Below, one piece after another: positions 26,912 to 35,380 of a stretch of DNA of 64,000 bases. A model generated the notes under the pieces. That model did no database searches, was not told where the DNA came from, and saw nothing but the letters and a program-made list of their open reading frames with translations. The position numbers were made by a program, and so were the translations under genes. Numbering within the stretch: the stretch's first letter is position 1; every line of letters starts with the position of its first letter. Source of the DNA: Paenibacillus sp. SC116. Its GTDB lineage: Bacteria; Bacillota; Bacilli; Paenibacillales; Paenibacillaceae. The stretch is taken from contig NZ_JANIOF010000007.1 in the NCBI RefSeq assembly GCF_024733555.1, forward strand, positions 1-64,000, given 5' to 3'.

Positions 26912-27143
26912 CCTTTTCCCTCTTTCCATTCTATATTGTATGCCACGAAACGAAAAAAAATCCAATTTTTGTGTATATTCATAAAAAAATTCATGAATGC
27001 ACAGTTGTTGATTCTAGTATGCATAAATGATCCATAGTTATTGAATATATACACTAATTGCATATCCGATGAAACATAGCTAACGCTAACCAACTCTCCA
27101 CCTATTGGACTCAGCATACCTAATAAGTAAGGGGGTGTTGATA

Positions 27144-27236
27144 ATGGAAGGGTTCGAACTGTTTCTCGGCACTTGTACGTTCATGATTGGAATGGTTCAG
27201 CTGATGATCGTTTTATCTGATCGAAACAAAAAGTAG
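27144..27236 (+). CDS. Putative holin-like toxin, type I toxin-antitoxin family
   Basis: A 30-codon gene with an excellent ribosome site (AAGGGGGTG, 7 bases before ATG). The product is a single membrane helix with the family pattern of Firmicutes putative holin-like toxins: FEL near the N-terminus, a continuous hydrophobic stretch (MIGMVQLMIVL) and a basic DRNKK end. Such peptides, related to TxpA/BsrG, depolarise the membrane when overproduced and are held in check by an antisense RNA. Two hairpins follow it, the second a plausible terminator. No antisense promoter could be identified with confidence. Confidence 0.55.
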   Translation: MEGFELFLGTCTFMIGMVQLMIVLSDRNKK

Positions 27237-27301
27237 TCCGCTCCGCACAGAACGGACCATTGCACGCATTGGCAGTTCCCAACTCATGCATTTGCTAGGC
27301 T

Positions 27302-27326
27302 AAGTCGGATGCCCCACATCCGGCTT
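27302..27326 (+). terminator. Terminator after the holin-like gene
   Basis: AAG-t-CGGATG pairs with CATCCG-g-CTT around CCCCA (27302-27326), followed by TTCTATTT. A smaller GTCCG/CGGAC hairpin lies directly at the stop codon (27236-27257). Confidence 0.55.
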
Positions 27327-27394
27327 TTCTATTTAGGCCCACAATTTCAATTTATGGTGGTGGTATCTATTTTATGATTGGATAACAGCACTAA

Positions 27395-27943
27395 TTATGA
27401 ACGCTCCGTTACAGTTGCTACAGTTGCAGCAATCGCATCCACAATCTGATCAACCATGCGAATAACTTGGAACAAAGAAGTCGTTTGCAGCGTCATGTAT
27501 GGCTTCGGTCCATGTTGGTTCACAACAGCCGCAATACTGTAATGACCTACTGCTGGCAGCGATGTACCTACGGATTCAGCTGGCTGTAAGGATTGATTGT
27601 TTACAAGAAAATGTCCGACCGAAGAGGGATGGCCTAAGCACGCATCTATTGCCACCACAATCTTTGCATCATCTATCGATGCCAGATGGCGCTCCAAGCT
27701 AGAAGCATCACACGGATCAGCCAACGTACCGATAACTTGCGCATATCCGAGCTCTTGCAGTTTTGTGCCTACTAAAGGACCTAACGCATCACCTGTAGAG
27801 CGATCCGTACCTATACATACAAATACGATGCGATCAACCTCATGCCGGCTAACGATTCCCTGCACGAAGGATACTAAGCCAGACTGCGTACATTTACGAG
27901 GCTTATTTGTAGGCAGGCATTCTTGTTGCATATGATCAACCAT
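27395..27943 (-). CDS. yyaC: YyaC family (DUF1256) sporulation protein
   Basis: A 182-residue protein related to the germination protease (GPR) fold, with the hallmark CIGTDRSTGDALGPLVG and later VVAIDACLG. In Bacillus, yyaC is a sporulation-associated gene and its product is a putative spore protease-like protein. AAGGGGGAG precedes the ATG by about 6 bases. Its presence supports a spore-forming host. Monocistronic. Confidence 0.85.
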   Translation of the reverse strand: MVDHMQQECLPTNKPRKCTQSGLVSFVQGIVSRHEVDRIVFVCIGTDRSTGDALGPLVGTKLQELGYAQVIGTLADPCDASSLERHLASIDDAKIVVAIDACLGHPSSVGHFLVNNQSLQPAESVGTSLPAVGHYSIAAVVNQHGPKPYMTLQTTSLFQVIRMVDQIVDAIAATVATVTERS

Positions 27944-28130
27944 GAGCTCTCCCCCTTAATTTATATCCATCGATTTATTAATTAATAATAGAACATTGTG
28001 AATAAAATGCGTACGCTTGGTGACGCCTTATTGTACTGTATGACAAGCTTCATTGCCAAGTCGTGCACGAAGTCTTTGACCATGTTACAATACGTTCAGC
28101 GACGGTGTTAAACCGATGAGGAGGATCCTA

Positions 28131-28355
28131 ATGAGTGTAGAAGCAGGAACACAAGCAGAAGTAGAAATGATGATTGAGGCAATTAAGGAACGTTTGAAAA
28201 TGGCAACAGCTGCTGCGATGCAAGCTTCCGCCTTCTCTGTAGATCAATACGAGGATATTAAGGATATTTATGAAATCGTCATTAGCAAACCAAACTTCAG
28301 TATTAGTGAAATAGAAGCGCTTGTCCAAGAGCTAGGCAAGCTGCGCCGTTCTTAA
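28131..28355 (+). CDS. DUF1128 family protein (YfkK-like)
   Basis: A 74-residue soluble helical protein. The sequence MIEAIKERLKMATAAAM, the middle YEDIKDIYEIV and the end EIEALVQELGKLR match the DUF1128 family represented by Bacillus YfkK. GAGGAGGATCC lies before ATG 28131. Followed by a terminator. No function is known for the family. Confidence 0.8.
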   Translation: MSVEAGTQAEVEMMIEAIKERLKMATAAAMQASAFSVDQYEDIKDIYEIVISKPNFSISEIEALVQELGKLRRS

Positions 28356-28390
28356 TACAAGCAGCACGAATGTTTTCACACTAAGTAAAA

Positions 28391-28432
28391 GAGCTGTCCT
28401 ACAAGCAGAATCATCTACTTTTCGGACAGCTC
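28391..28432. terminator. Bidirectional terminator
   Basis: GAGCTGTCC (28391-28399) pairs with GGACAGCTC (28424-28432), separated by 24 bases. AAAA precedes it. It serves the convergent DUF1128 and cutC genes. Confidence 0.65.
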
Positions 28433-28446
28433 CTTACCTGTTATGA

Positions 28447-29160
28447 CTACACGCTCACTTCATCTAACAATGCACGCAGCTGCTTTACCCGCTCTGCATC
28501 TACAGCATTCCCCATCAAGCCGTCATGTCGAACCGAAGAACCAGCATGAACCCATGGAACTCCCGTTTCACGAATGACTGTTTGTACATTGTCTGAACTA
28601 ATACCGCTGCCTGCCACAATACGCAAACCGTTAGGACCCGCATCATTTACAAGCTGCTGCAATTGCACAGCACCATCCTGGGCAGTCGGCTGGCCACCTG
28701 AAGTCAGTACATCTGTAATCGAACTATGACGCTTCAATACTTGCAGAACTTCCATTAGATCGATCGATTCGTCGATAGCACGATGGAACGTAATCGACAT
28801 GCCTTCCGCCTGCTTAAGCACCTCTGCAAGCAGATGCTCATCTACTTTTCCTTCTGCAGTAAGTGCACCGAACACAATTGCCTCGGCACCAGCCTGCTTT
28901 GCCATTTGAATGTCACGCACAATCGTCATGCAATCATCTTTATCATAGACAAAGGAACGAGCATGCGGCCTTATCATTACGCGAACGGGGATATGGGCAG
29001 CTTGAACCGCCTGCTCAATTAGCGCGTAGCTAGGAGTCAATCCTCCTTCAGCTCCAGCCGTAATGAGCTCAATGCGATCTGCTCCACCTGCTTGAGCAGC
29101 TTTCACATCACTCAGCGTCGTCGCAATTACTTCTAAATGTACTCGATTCATGTTATCCAC
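28447..29160 (-). CDS. cutC: CutC family protein
   Basis: A 237-residue TIM-barrel protein of the CutC family, historically linked to copper homeostasis. Conserved stretches are LEVIATTLSDVKAAQAGGADRIEL, split here as LEVIATT and GGADRIEL, then RVMIRPHARSF, IVFGALTAEG, ITFHRAID and VLTSGGQPTA. All are intact. It begins 10 bases after the asparaginase stop, so the two form an operon. The true biochemical role of CutC remains debated. Confidence 0.9.
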   Translation of the reverse strand: MDNMNRVHLEVIATTLSDVKAAQAGGADRIELITAGAEGGLTPSYALIEQAVQAAHIPVRVMIRPHARSFVYDKDDCMTIVRDIQMAKQAGAEAIVFGALTAEGKVDEHLLAEVLKQAEGMSITFHRAIDESIDLMEVLQVLKRHSSITDVLTSGGQPTAQDGAVQLQQLVNDAGPNGLRIVAGSGISSDNVQTVIRETGVPWVHAGSSVRHDGLMGNAVDAERVKQLRALLDEVSV

Positions 29161-29170
29161 CTCTTAAACC

Positions 29171-30166
29171 TTAGAGCTTAAATACGGTATGGCGCTCTCC
29201 AACAATTAACCCTTGGTCATTTTTAATAATAGTTGGGAACGCTTCTTCCAAGCGCTGAATCGTTGATTCGTGTCTATAGCCTATTTGCCTTAGTATTTCA
29301 GCAATGACATAGGCGCATTCTTCATCGGAGCCATCTGCAATTTTCACAGCGAAACCTAGCTGCTCCTCTTTTAGGGCAAAACCAAATATCCCTTTAAATC
29401 CACCTTTGGCAACGATGTTATCATCTTCCATTAACACGGAATCTAAACGGCCTGTACCGCCAACTAGCAGCGGATAGCTTGTCATCGCTTGATTGATACG
29501 TGTAACCGCTTGTCTTGTTTGTTCATCCGTAATCAACGAAGGATTGCCTAGCCTCAAGTAAGCCGCAGCAATCGCTGGCAATGGCAATGCATAAACTGGG
29601 AAGCCGCAGCCATCTGTACCTACTCCTACAATATCAGGCGATACCCCAGCTATCTCAAGAACAGCTTCTGTAATCTGAATCTGTGCAGGATGGGTAGGAT
29701 GTGTGTACGTATCTAACTCATAACCTTCCTGTTTGCACCAAGCCAACACACCGAAATGCTTGCCCGAACAATTATGGAAGCGACGCTCGGGCTCCCCGCC
29801 TTCGCGAATCCAGTCATAACGAGAGGAATCATGAAGTGGATAGGAAGGGTGACAAACTAATGCATCTTGTTCCAACCCACTAGCTGCCATCATGCCATTA
29901 ATTGTCTGCATATGCATGTCTTCACCACGATGCGAGGACAACATCAAAGCCAACTCTCGGTCCCCATAGCCATAATGCTCAAGAACCCCGCTTTTCACAA
30001 CAGGAATCGCTTGCAGCGGCTTGCCTGCTGATCTAAGAAACGTGGGTCTATTCATGTCACCGATAGCATGGAGAATCGAACCCGAAGCATCAACTGTACA
30101 AATTGCACCCCAATGCTCGCATTCTACCCAGCCACCTCGTGTTTCTTCAACTAATCGTTTGTACAT
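29171..30166 (-). CDS. Asparaginase (PF06089, AsnA-type thermolabile family)
   Basis: A 331-residue protein of the asparaginase II family found in Rhizobium etli and many Firmicutes. Conserved stretches are FLRSAGKPLQAIP, LALMLSSHRGE, HNCSGKH and GVGTDGCGFPV, with the catalytic Ser-Lys and Cys residues of this family in place. Predicted to hydrolyse L-asparagine to aspartate and ammonia. First gene of an operon with cutC. Confidence 0.88.
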   Translation of the reverse strand: MYKRLVEETRGGWVECEHWGAICTVDASGSILHAIGDMNRPTFLRSAGKPLQAIPVVKSGVLEHYGYGDRELALMLSSHRGEDMHMQTINGMMAASGLEQDALVCHPSYPLHDSSRYDWIREGGEPERRFHNCSGKHFGVLAWCKQEGYELDTYTHPTHPAQIQITEAVLEIAGVSPDIVGVGTDGCGFPVYALPLPAIAAAYLRLGNPSLITDEQTRQAVTRINQAMTSYPLLVGGTGRLDSVLMEDDNIVAKGGFKGIFGFALKEEQLGFAVKIADGSDEECAYVIAEILRQIGYRHESTIQRLEEAFPTIIKNDQGLIVGERHTVFKL

Positions 30167-30303
30167 GATGCGGCACCCTTTATCTTTATAATCGTATTTA
30201 TGTTATAATCACTTCTCATTATACCGAAATTACAACAAATTTGCTCTCGCAGATTCTGATTCTACATACCACGGTTATGTAAGCCGGAAAGGATGTAAAC
30301 GTA

Positions 30304-30972
30304 ATGAGTAATAAAACAACACAGCAGGCAACCAAATTGACGTTAAGCGTGTGGTGGGGCCTTATTACCATCCCACTTCTGCTATTTTTACTGGCATGGA
30401 TAACAAGAAAAGTATTAAAACACGTTCTCCTGCCTATCGATATTGCCGTTACGGATACGTTAAGACAATGGGCTACACCGACATTGACGAATATCGTAAC
30501 AGTCATTACACATATGGCAACGGATTATTTTATTATTTCGCTAGCAGCTGTCATGGCAGCCCTTTTCATCTTAGTCTGGAATAATCGCAAGGCTGCTCTT
30601 ACTCTCCTCCTAGCCTTAGGCGGCGGATATTTGCTAAACGAGACGATGAAACAAATATTTGCGCGTACGAGACCGGAATGGGAGCATTGGGTAATTGCAG
30701 ACGGTTATAGTTTTCCTAGTGGACATGCTATGGTCGCAGCTGCCTTCTATGGGGTTCTTGCCTATTTACTCGTACAATGGCTTAGAGACAAAGGCATTAG
30801 CTCTAACGTGGCAACGACGGGAATTGGCTTTATTGCCGGAATTCTTATTATTTGCATCGCCTTAAGCCGTGTATATTTGGGAGTCCATTATATTACAGAT
30901 GTTGTAGCAGGCATTTTCGCCGGCATGCTGTGGTTTTTCGTATGTATTTACGGGTATCGTCGAACCAAATAA
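30304..30972 (+). CDS. PAP2 family membrane phosphatase
   Basis: A 222-residue protein with six hydrophobic segments. The three phosphatase motifs are complete: KQIFARTRP, then PSGHAM, then SRVYLGVHYITD. Members dephosphorylate undecaprenyl pyrophosphate, phosphatidylglycerol phosphate or similar lipids at the outer membrane face. Start ATG follows GGAAAGGATG. Alone, upstream of the YtxH operon. Confidence 0.9.
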   Translation: MSNKTTQQATKLTLSVWWGLITIPLLLFLLAWITRKVLKHVLLPIDIAVTDTLRQWATPTLTNIVTVITHMATDYFIISLAAVMAALFILVWNNRKAALTLLLALGGGYLLNETMKQIFARTRPEWEHWVIADGYSFPSGHAMVAAAFYGVLAYLLVQWLRDKGISSNVATTGIGFIAGILIICIALSRVYLGVHYITDVVAGIFAGMLWFFVCIYGYRRTK

Positions 30973-31040
30973 CAAATCCAACACTAAGACCATAGTAAGC
31001 TGTTAAAACAACATATCCCGTCTTTATAAAAAATGTGATT

Positions 31041-31066
31041 GTTTCAAATTCATCGCTAACGTGTAA
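31041..31066 (+). promoter_or_regulatory. Sigma-B-like promoter of the ytxH operon
   Basis: GTTTCA (31041-31046), 14 bases, GTGTAA (31061-31066). Compared with the sigma-B pattern GTTTAA-N13-15-GGGTAT this is 5/6 and 3 to 4/6. It lies 48 bases before a YtxH gene, a typical sigma-B target, and a sigma-B locus lies 2.5 kb away. Confidence 0.4.
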
Positions 31067-31114
31067 ATCCTCCTTAACAACAAATTCGATTTTAACGTTA
31101 AGGAGAGCTGAAAG

Positions 31115-31597
31115 ATGAATACTAATATGAATACTAATTATTCACCCGCTTACAATCATGATGTAGGATATAACACAACCAACCATAATAATGGAAATAA
31201 CTTTGCAAGAGGTCTTCTTATTGGTGGACTCGTAGGTGCTGCCGCAGCCCTGTTGTTTGCACCTAAGTCTGGTCGTGAACTGCGCCAAGATATATCGTAC
31301 AAAGCTCAATCTGTTGGAGAAATGACAAAAGATGCAGCTTGTGATTTAGGGAATAAGGCAGCAACTATCGTCAAATCGGTAGGAGAGCGAGCAGAGACAG
31401 TCGTTACGAATGTCAAAACTGCTACTCAAGCGATCGCAGAACAAGTTCAGGATGCTAAAGATGAAACGATGATGCATACAAAAGAAGTTATTGCGGATGC
31501 AGCAGATAACATAGCAGCAGCTTCCTCTCAACCGCAGCAAAATGCTAGAATCGTTCCAGCGCCGGAAGCTCAACTTCCAGGGTCGATCGTTAAATAA
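31115..31597 (+). CDS. YtxH domain general stress protein
   Basis: A 160-residue protein. An Asn-rich N-terminus is followed by the YtxH membrane segment and motif GLLIGGLVGAAAALLFAPKSG (about 30-51, shown in part) and then RELRQDI. The rest is a long Ala/Lys/Glu helix likely to form a coiled coil (about 55-150). YtxH proteins belong to the general stress regulon in Bacillus, consistent with the sigma-B-like promoter. AAGGAGAG precedes the ATG. Likely co-transcribed with the next gene 14 bases downstream. Confidence 0.85.
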   Translation: MNTNMNTNYSPAYNHDVGYNTTNHNNGNNFARGLLIGGLVGAAAALLFAPKSGRELRQDISYKAQSVGEMTKDAACDLGNKAATIVKSVGERAETVVTNVKTATQAIAEQVQDAKDETMMHTKEVIADAADNIAAASSQPQQNARIVPAPEAQLPGSIVK

Positions 31598-31611
31598 GGA
31601 GGCTGTCAGCT

Positions 31612-31974
31612 ATGAACACAACTTCGATGATAAGCGCTCCAGCACAACGTGTGCGCCATGTATTCATTCAACATGGCTTCACAGGCATCAGCTGCAAGGA
31701 GAAAGAAACGTTCGTCCTAGGCTGGATCGATCAAGACATGGATGAGTTGCGTGCTTCTCATGTTTTTACGGTCCCAGCTATCTATTTGCCAGACGGAAAA
31801 TTGTTGATTGAAGCTGAAAAGGCTTCCTTTTCTGGATATGGACAAGTGCCTGATTCCATCCAGGCTCAAGCTCAGGAACAGCTGAACGAAATATTGGCTG
31901 CGTTAAAAGATGACCGCTCTGTTCCAAGGGAAGAGACACACTCTTACAAGCCATTAGACAGTGAACGGCAGTGA
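31612..31974 (+). CDS. Hypothetical protein co-transcribed with ytxH
   Basis: A 120-residue soluble protein with a beta-rich first half (RVRHVFIQHGF, ETFVLGWIDQD, SHVFTVPAIYLPDGKLLIEAE) and a helical second half (IQAQAQEQLNEILAALKDD). AAGGAGG lies upstream of the ATG. Its position after ytxH suggests membership of the same stress transcript. No family recognised. Confidence 0.6.
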   Translation: MNTTSMISAPAQRVRHVFIQHGFTGISCKEKETFVLGWIDQDMDELRASHVFTVPAIYLPDGKLLIEAEKASFSGYGQVPDSIQAQAQEQLNEILAALKDDRSVPREETHSYKPLDSERQ

Positions 31975-32012
31975 ACGCATACCGTTTCCAAAACCATAAT
32001 CTCCACCATATA

Positions 32013-32053
32013 AAAGAAGCTCTAGACAGCAACATGCTGCCTAGAGCTTCTTT
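32013..32053. terminator. Bidirectional intrinsic terminator
   Basis: A 13-bp stem AAAGAAGCTCTAG with CTAGAGCTTCTTT (32013-32025 / 32041-32053), extended by CAGCA/TGCTG in the loop. T runs exist on both sides; it separates convergent transcripts. Confidence 0.88.
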
Positions 32054-32075
32054 TTATTCGTTTCTATTCCATGTT

Positions 32076-33452
32076 CTATTTATGAATAGGACCGCGAACT
32101 TTGGCATACACGAAGTACCACACTACACCAATTACAAGCCAAATACCGAATATAATCCACGTTCTGAATGGCAAGTTCGCCATCAATAGCACACAACTTG
32201 CGATCGACAATATTGGAATAAGCGGCATAAATGGAACAATAAACCCGCGCTTCAAATTCGGATGGGAGCGGCGAAGTAAAATAACAGAGAGACTAACCAT
32301 AACGAAAGTTAGTAGCGCCCCAATATTTGCGAGATCCGCCAATTGCTTCAGATCCATAAAACCTGCAACGAAAGCACTAACTCCACCTATAAACCACAGC
32401 GCCACTGACGGTGCGTCATTCTTGTTCTGCTTGGTGAAGGAACGCGGCAGCAAGCCATCACGACTCATGGTCATCATTACTCGTGTCGCAGCATATATGT
32501 ACGCTAGTACGACAGCCATCATACCGATAACTGCACCAATCGCAATGATGCCCGCGACTTCATTTCTCCCTACAAGATGAAGAACATGTGCCATTGCTTC
32601 CGGCACATTTAGCTCTGTATAGGAGGCCATTCCGGTCATAACCACACAAACCAATACATAAATTACTGTACTGATAGCCAGTGATCCAATAATACCTTTC
32701 GGCATATCCCGCTGTGGGTTCTTCGCATCTTCAGCAGACGTGGAAATCGCATCAAACCCAAGAAAAGCAAAGAATACAGCTGCTGCACCTGCAAGCACTC
32801 CGCTTGTGCCATATGGCATAAATGGAGTCCAGTTGGCAGGTTCTACATAGAACGATCCAACGATAATAAAGAGCAAGATTACACCTAGTTTTACAAATAC
32901 CATGATGTTATTGACGGTCTTGCTTTCTTTCGTTCCACGCAATAACAGCCATGTCATAAACAACACCATCAGGATGGCAGGGAGATTCACAAACCCTCCG
33001 TGAGCAGGAATGGTCATCCACTCAACAGGTATACCTATTCCAAACGACTCTAATATATTGTTTAAATAGCCTGTCCAACCACTTGCTACGGCTGAAATCA
33101 TCAGAACGTAAACAGCTAATAGCGTCCAGCCCATTAAATGAGCCACTAATTCACCTACTGTAATATAGGCGTAAGTATAAGCACTTCCTCCCACTGGAAC
33201 GGCTGAAGCAATTTCCGCATAGCACAATGCTGCAAATGCGCATACGATACCAGCCAAGATGAAGGAAAGAATTACTGCAGGGCCTGCATCTCTTGCTGCG
33301 ACCAAACCTGTAAGTACCATAACGCCTGTCCCGATAATTGCACCCATACCTAGCAAGGTTAGGTCGAGTGCTCCTAATGTTTTCGAACCTTTTCTGTCAT
33401 TGCATTGAGCAAGCAGCGTGTTCACATCTTTTTTACGAAACCAATCTGTCAT
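32076..33452 (-). CDS. APC family amino acid permease (CAT/YfnA type)
   Basis: A 458-residue transporter with about twelve membrane segments and the APC hallmark GMGAIIGTGVMVLTG in segment 1, then AEIASAVPVGGSAYTYAYI, FFAFLGFDAISTSAED in the middle and a short C-terminus, as in cationic amino acid/YfnA transporters. Likely a proton-coupled uptake system for amino acids; substrate not predictable. The ATG at 33452 gives the usual family N-terminus (MTDWFRKKDV). The frame extends 22 codons upstream to another ATG, which would add an atypical Trp-rich leader. Confidence 0.88.
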   Translation of the reverse strand: MTDWFRKKDVNTLLAQCNDRKGSKTLGALDLTLLGMGAIIGTGVMVLTGLVAARDAGPAVILSFILAGIVCAFAALCYAEIASAVPVGGSAYTYAYITVGELVAHLMGWTLLAVYVLMISAVASGWTGYLNNILESFGIGIPVEWMTIPAHGGFVNLPAILMVLFMTWLLLRGTKESKTVNNIMVFVKLGVILLFIIVGSFYVEPANWTPFMPYGTSGVLAGAAAVFFAFLGFDAISTSAEDAKNPQRDMPKGIIGSLAISTVIYVLVCVVMTGMASYTELNVPEAMAHVLHLVGRNEVAGIIAIGAVIGMMAVVLAYIYAATRVMMTMSRDGLLPRSFTKQNKNDAPSVALWFIGGVSAFVAGFMDLKQLADLANIGALLTFVMVSLSVILLRRSHPNLKRGFIVPFMPLIPILSIASCVLLMANLPFRTWIIFGIWLVIGVVWYFVYAKVRGPIHK

Positions 33453-33565
33453 TGTTATTTGCTGCACCCCTCTAGATGTCCACCATGTAGTTTTAAGGTC
33501 ATATTTTATCATGCCCATCTTTCTCGAAGAAGCCTACAAATGTTGGGGGTTACCCAAAACAAAAA

Positions 33566-33607
33566 AAGCATGCTCGTCCTATGCATTGATGCAAGAACAG
33601 CATGCTT
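33566..33607 (-). terminator. Terminator of the sigB operon
   Basis: AAGCATGCT (33566-33574) pairs with AGCATGCTT (33599-33607); CTTTTTTTGTTTTG follows on the minus strand. It lies 88 bases past the sigB stop. Confidence 0.75.
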
Positions 33608-33694
33608 ATGTAGATCTTATGGATTCATTAGACACGAAAACATAATAATAATTACCAGAACAGATTGACGTACTAATCATCAAATGCTGTCTCT

Positions 33695-34465
33695 TCATCG
33701 GGCTGACTCTTGATCAGTCAAAATCTTCTTCAGCTTATCAGTAGCTCTTCGTTGAATTCGAGATACACTCATCTGCGATACACCGAGCTGCTCTGCAACC
33801 GTACGCTGTGACAATCCTTGTTCAAATATAAGCAAAAGTACCTTCACTTCTTCTTGCTTCAACTGCTTCATCGCCTCAAGCAAATCCATCTTATGTTCAA
33901 CGGACTCATAATCATTCGCATCAGAACTGATTAATTCCCCTAATGTAGCTGCGCTCTCATCTTGCGACAGAGGCGTATCCAGCGATACATAATGATAACA
34001 CTCCCTGCCTGCCAGAACTTCAACGGTTTCTTCCACAGAAAGCTCTAAGCGAGCGGCAATTTCATCAATACTCGGGGAACGCTCTAATTGAATCGTTAAT
34101 TCATCAATCGTCTGCTGAACGACTGCACCTTTTTCTTTGATTCTCCTTGGTACCTGAATGTACCAAGACTTGTCGCGCAAATAATTTTTCATATGACCGA
34201 TCATACTCTTCATCGCATATGCCTCGAACGGCACTCCCAAAAGAGGATCGAACTGCTGCAGCAAGCGAATCATAGCCATATTCCCTACTTGCATCAAATC
34301 TTCATACAAATCTGGTCGGTTACGTGATATTTTACCTGCGGCCATCTTAACCATCGGCTCGTATTTTTGGATGAGAACAGTGGCAATATCGTTGTCGTGG
34401 TTTTGTTGATACAGTCGGATTAGTTCGTTCGCATCCTCGTTAACTTTAGGATGTGGAATTGTCAT
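33695..34465 (-). CDS. sigB: RNA polymerase sigma factor SigB
   Basis: General-stress sigma factor of the SigB/SigF group. Region 2 (DLYEDLMQVGNMAMIRLLQQFDP, shown in pieces: DLMQVGN, PFEAYAMKSM), region 3 (VQQTIDELTIQLERSPSI) and region 4 (GLSQRTVAEQLGVSQMSVSRIQR) are all present. It overlaps rsbW by four bases. The anti-sigma factor RsbW would hold it inactive until unphosphorylated RsbV accumulates. The rsbV-rsbW-sigB order and the absence of a forespore context favour SigB over SigF. Length 256 is normal. Confidence 0.85.
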   Translation of the reverse strand: MTIPHPKVNEDANELIRLYQQNHDNDIATVLIQKYEPMVKMAAGKISRNRPDLYEDLMQVGNMAMIRLLQQFDPLLGVPFEAYAMKSMIGHMKNYLRDKSWYIQVPRRIKEKGAVVQQTIDELTIQLERSPSIDEIAARLELSVEETVEVLAGRECYHYVSLDTPLSQDESAATLGELISSDANDYESVEHKMDLLEAMKQLKQEEVKVLLLIFEQGLSQRTVAEQLGVSQMSVSRIQRRATDKLKKILTDQESAR

Positions 34466-34920
34466 CTGGACTCCCCAAATGCCTGAACACGTTTCATCAT
34501 CTTCACTTCCGTACCACGACCTTCATGACTAACAATGCTCACATCGTCCATTAATGCCTGCATCAAATAGAATCCTAATCCACCTGCTTGAACGTCATCC
34601 AACGACTTGTCATGCCATCCTGTTGCGTGATCAAGCTTATTATCTGCCATAAAGCTCGATCCTTGATCACGAATCGTCAATTCTAATTCATGATCACCAA
34701 TTTCGAAAATGATATCCACCATACCACCTTCTTGGCTGTATGCATATAACACCGCATTGTTGCATGCTTCTGAAACAGCCACTTTCATGTCCTCAATTTC
34801 TTCATAGGAAAATCCAATTCTACTCGCTATGCCATACAAAGTAAGGCGCACGACATCGACGTAATCAGCCTGTGCAGGCAAGCATAAATTCACTTGCTGC
34901 TTCGTTTTCACTTCTGCCAT
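34462..34920 (-). CDS. rsbW: Anti-sigma-B factor, serine kinase RsbW
   Basis: A 152-residue GHKL-type kinase that binds SigB and phosphorylates RsbV. The ATP-binding Bergerat elements are clear: N box VSEACNNAVLYAY, G1 IRDQGSSF and G2 AGGLGFYLMQALMD. Located between rsbV (36 bases upstream) and sigB (four-base overlap), the standard partner-switch order. GAAAGGAT precedes the ATG. Confidence 0.9.
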   Translation of the reverse strand: MAEVKTKQQVNLCLPAQADYVDVVRLTLYGIASRIGFSYEEIEDMKVAVSEACNNAVLYAYSQEGGMVDIIFEIGDHELELTIRDQGSSFMADNKLDHATGWHDKSLDDVQAGGLGFYLMQALMDDVSIVSHEGRGTEVKMMKRVQAFGESR

Positions 34921-34956
34921 GATTTTCTATCCTTTCACTCTCATATTCGATTTCTA

Positions 34957-35274
34957 TTAATGCTGTGGAATTAAAAATTTTGAAATACCCGTGACATCAA
35001 ACAATTTCTGTACATGCGAGGGTACATTCTCCACAAAGAAAGGCGCCTGTTCGGCATGACGCACTTTTAAAATAGAGATGAGTATCCCAATTCCTGTGCT
35101 ATCAATGTACGACAATTCGCTTAAATCCAACGTCAGTTTAGTGCTAGGGTCTACCGCCAACGGCTCCATCATCGTACGAAATTCTCCCGCGGCTGCTAAA
35201 TCCAACTCACCTTGGAGCTTAACACGAATACCGTCTGCTTCCTTTAGTGTCACTGCTGTAAACTTGTGGCTCAT
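34957..35274 (-). CDS. rsbV: Anti-anti-sigma factor RsbV
   Basis: A 105-residue STAS-domain protein. The phosphorylated Ser is S59 in YIDSTGIG, equal to the RsbV site of Bacillus. When dephosphorylated by a PP2C phosphatase it binds RsbW and frees SigB. AGGGGAGAG precedes the ATG. A GTTTAA hexamer on the minus strand upstream could be the -35 of a sigma-B autoregulatory promoter, but its -10 is poor. Confidence 0.9.
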   Translation of the reverse strand: MSHKFTAVTLKEADGIRVKLQGELDLAAAGEFRTMMEPLAVDPSTKLTLDLSELSYIDSTGIGILISILKVRHAEQAPFFVENVPSHVQKLFDVTGISKFLIPQH

Positions 35275-35380
35275 AATTTCTCTCCCCTAAATAAACGACA
35301 TGAATAATTTTTTGTTCTGTTCAAATACTTCATTCTGCCTTATCTCTTTCTATTAAACACGCTTCATAACGTTTGAAACA

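Noticed and set aside
33453-33518. Upstream start (or Trp-rich leader peptide) for the amino acid permease
   Set aside because: The added 22 residues are atypical for the family and no attenuator hairpin follows; ATG 33452 fits the family start.
34957-35380. Sigma-B autoregulatory promoter before rsbV
   Set aside because: A GTTTAA hexamer is present, but at 13-15 bases spacing the -10 matches GGGTAT poorly.
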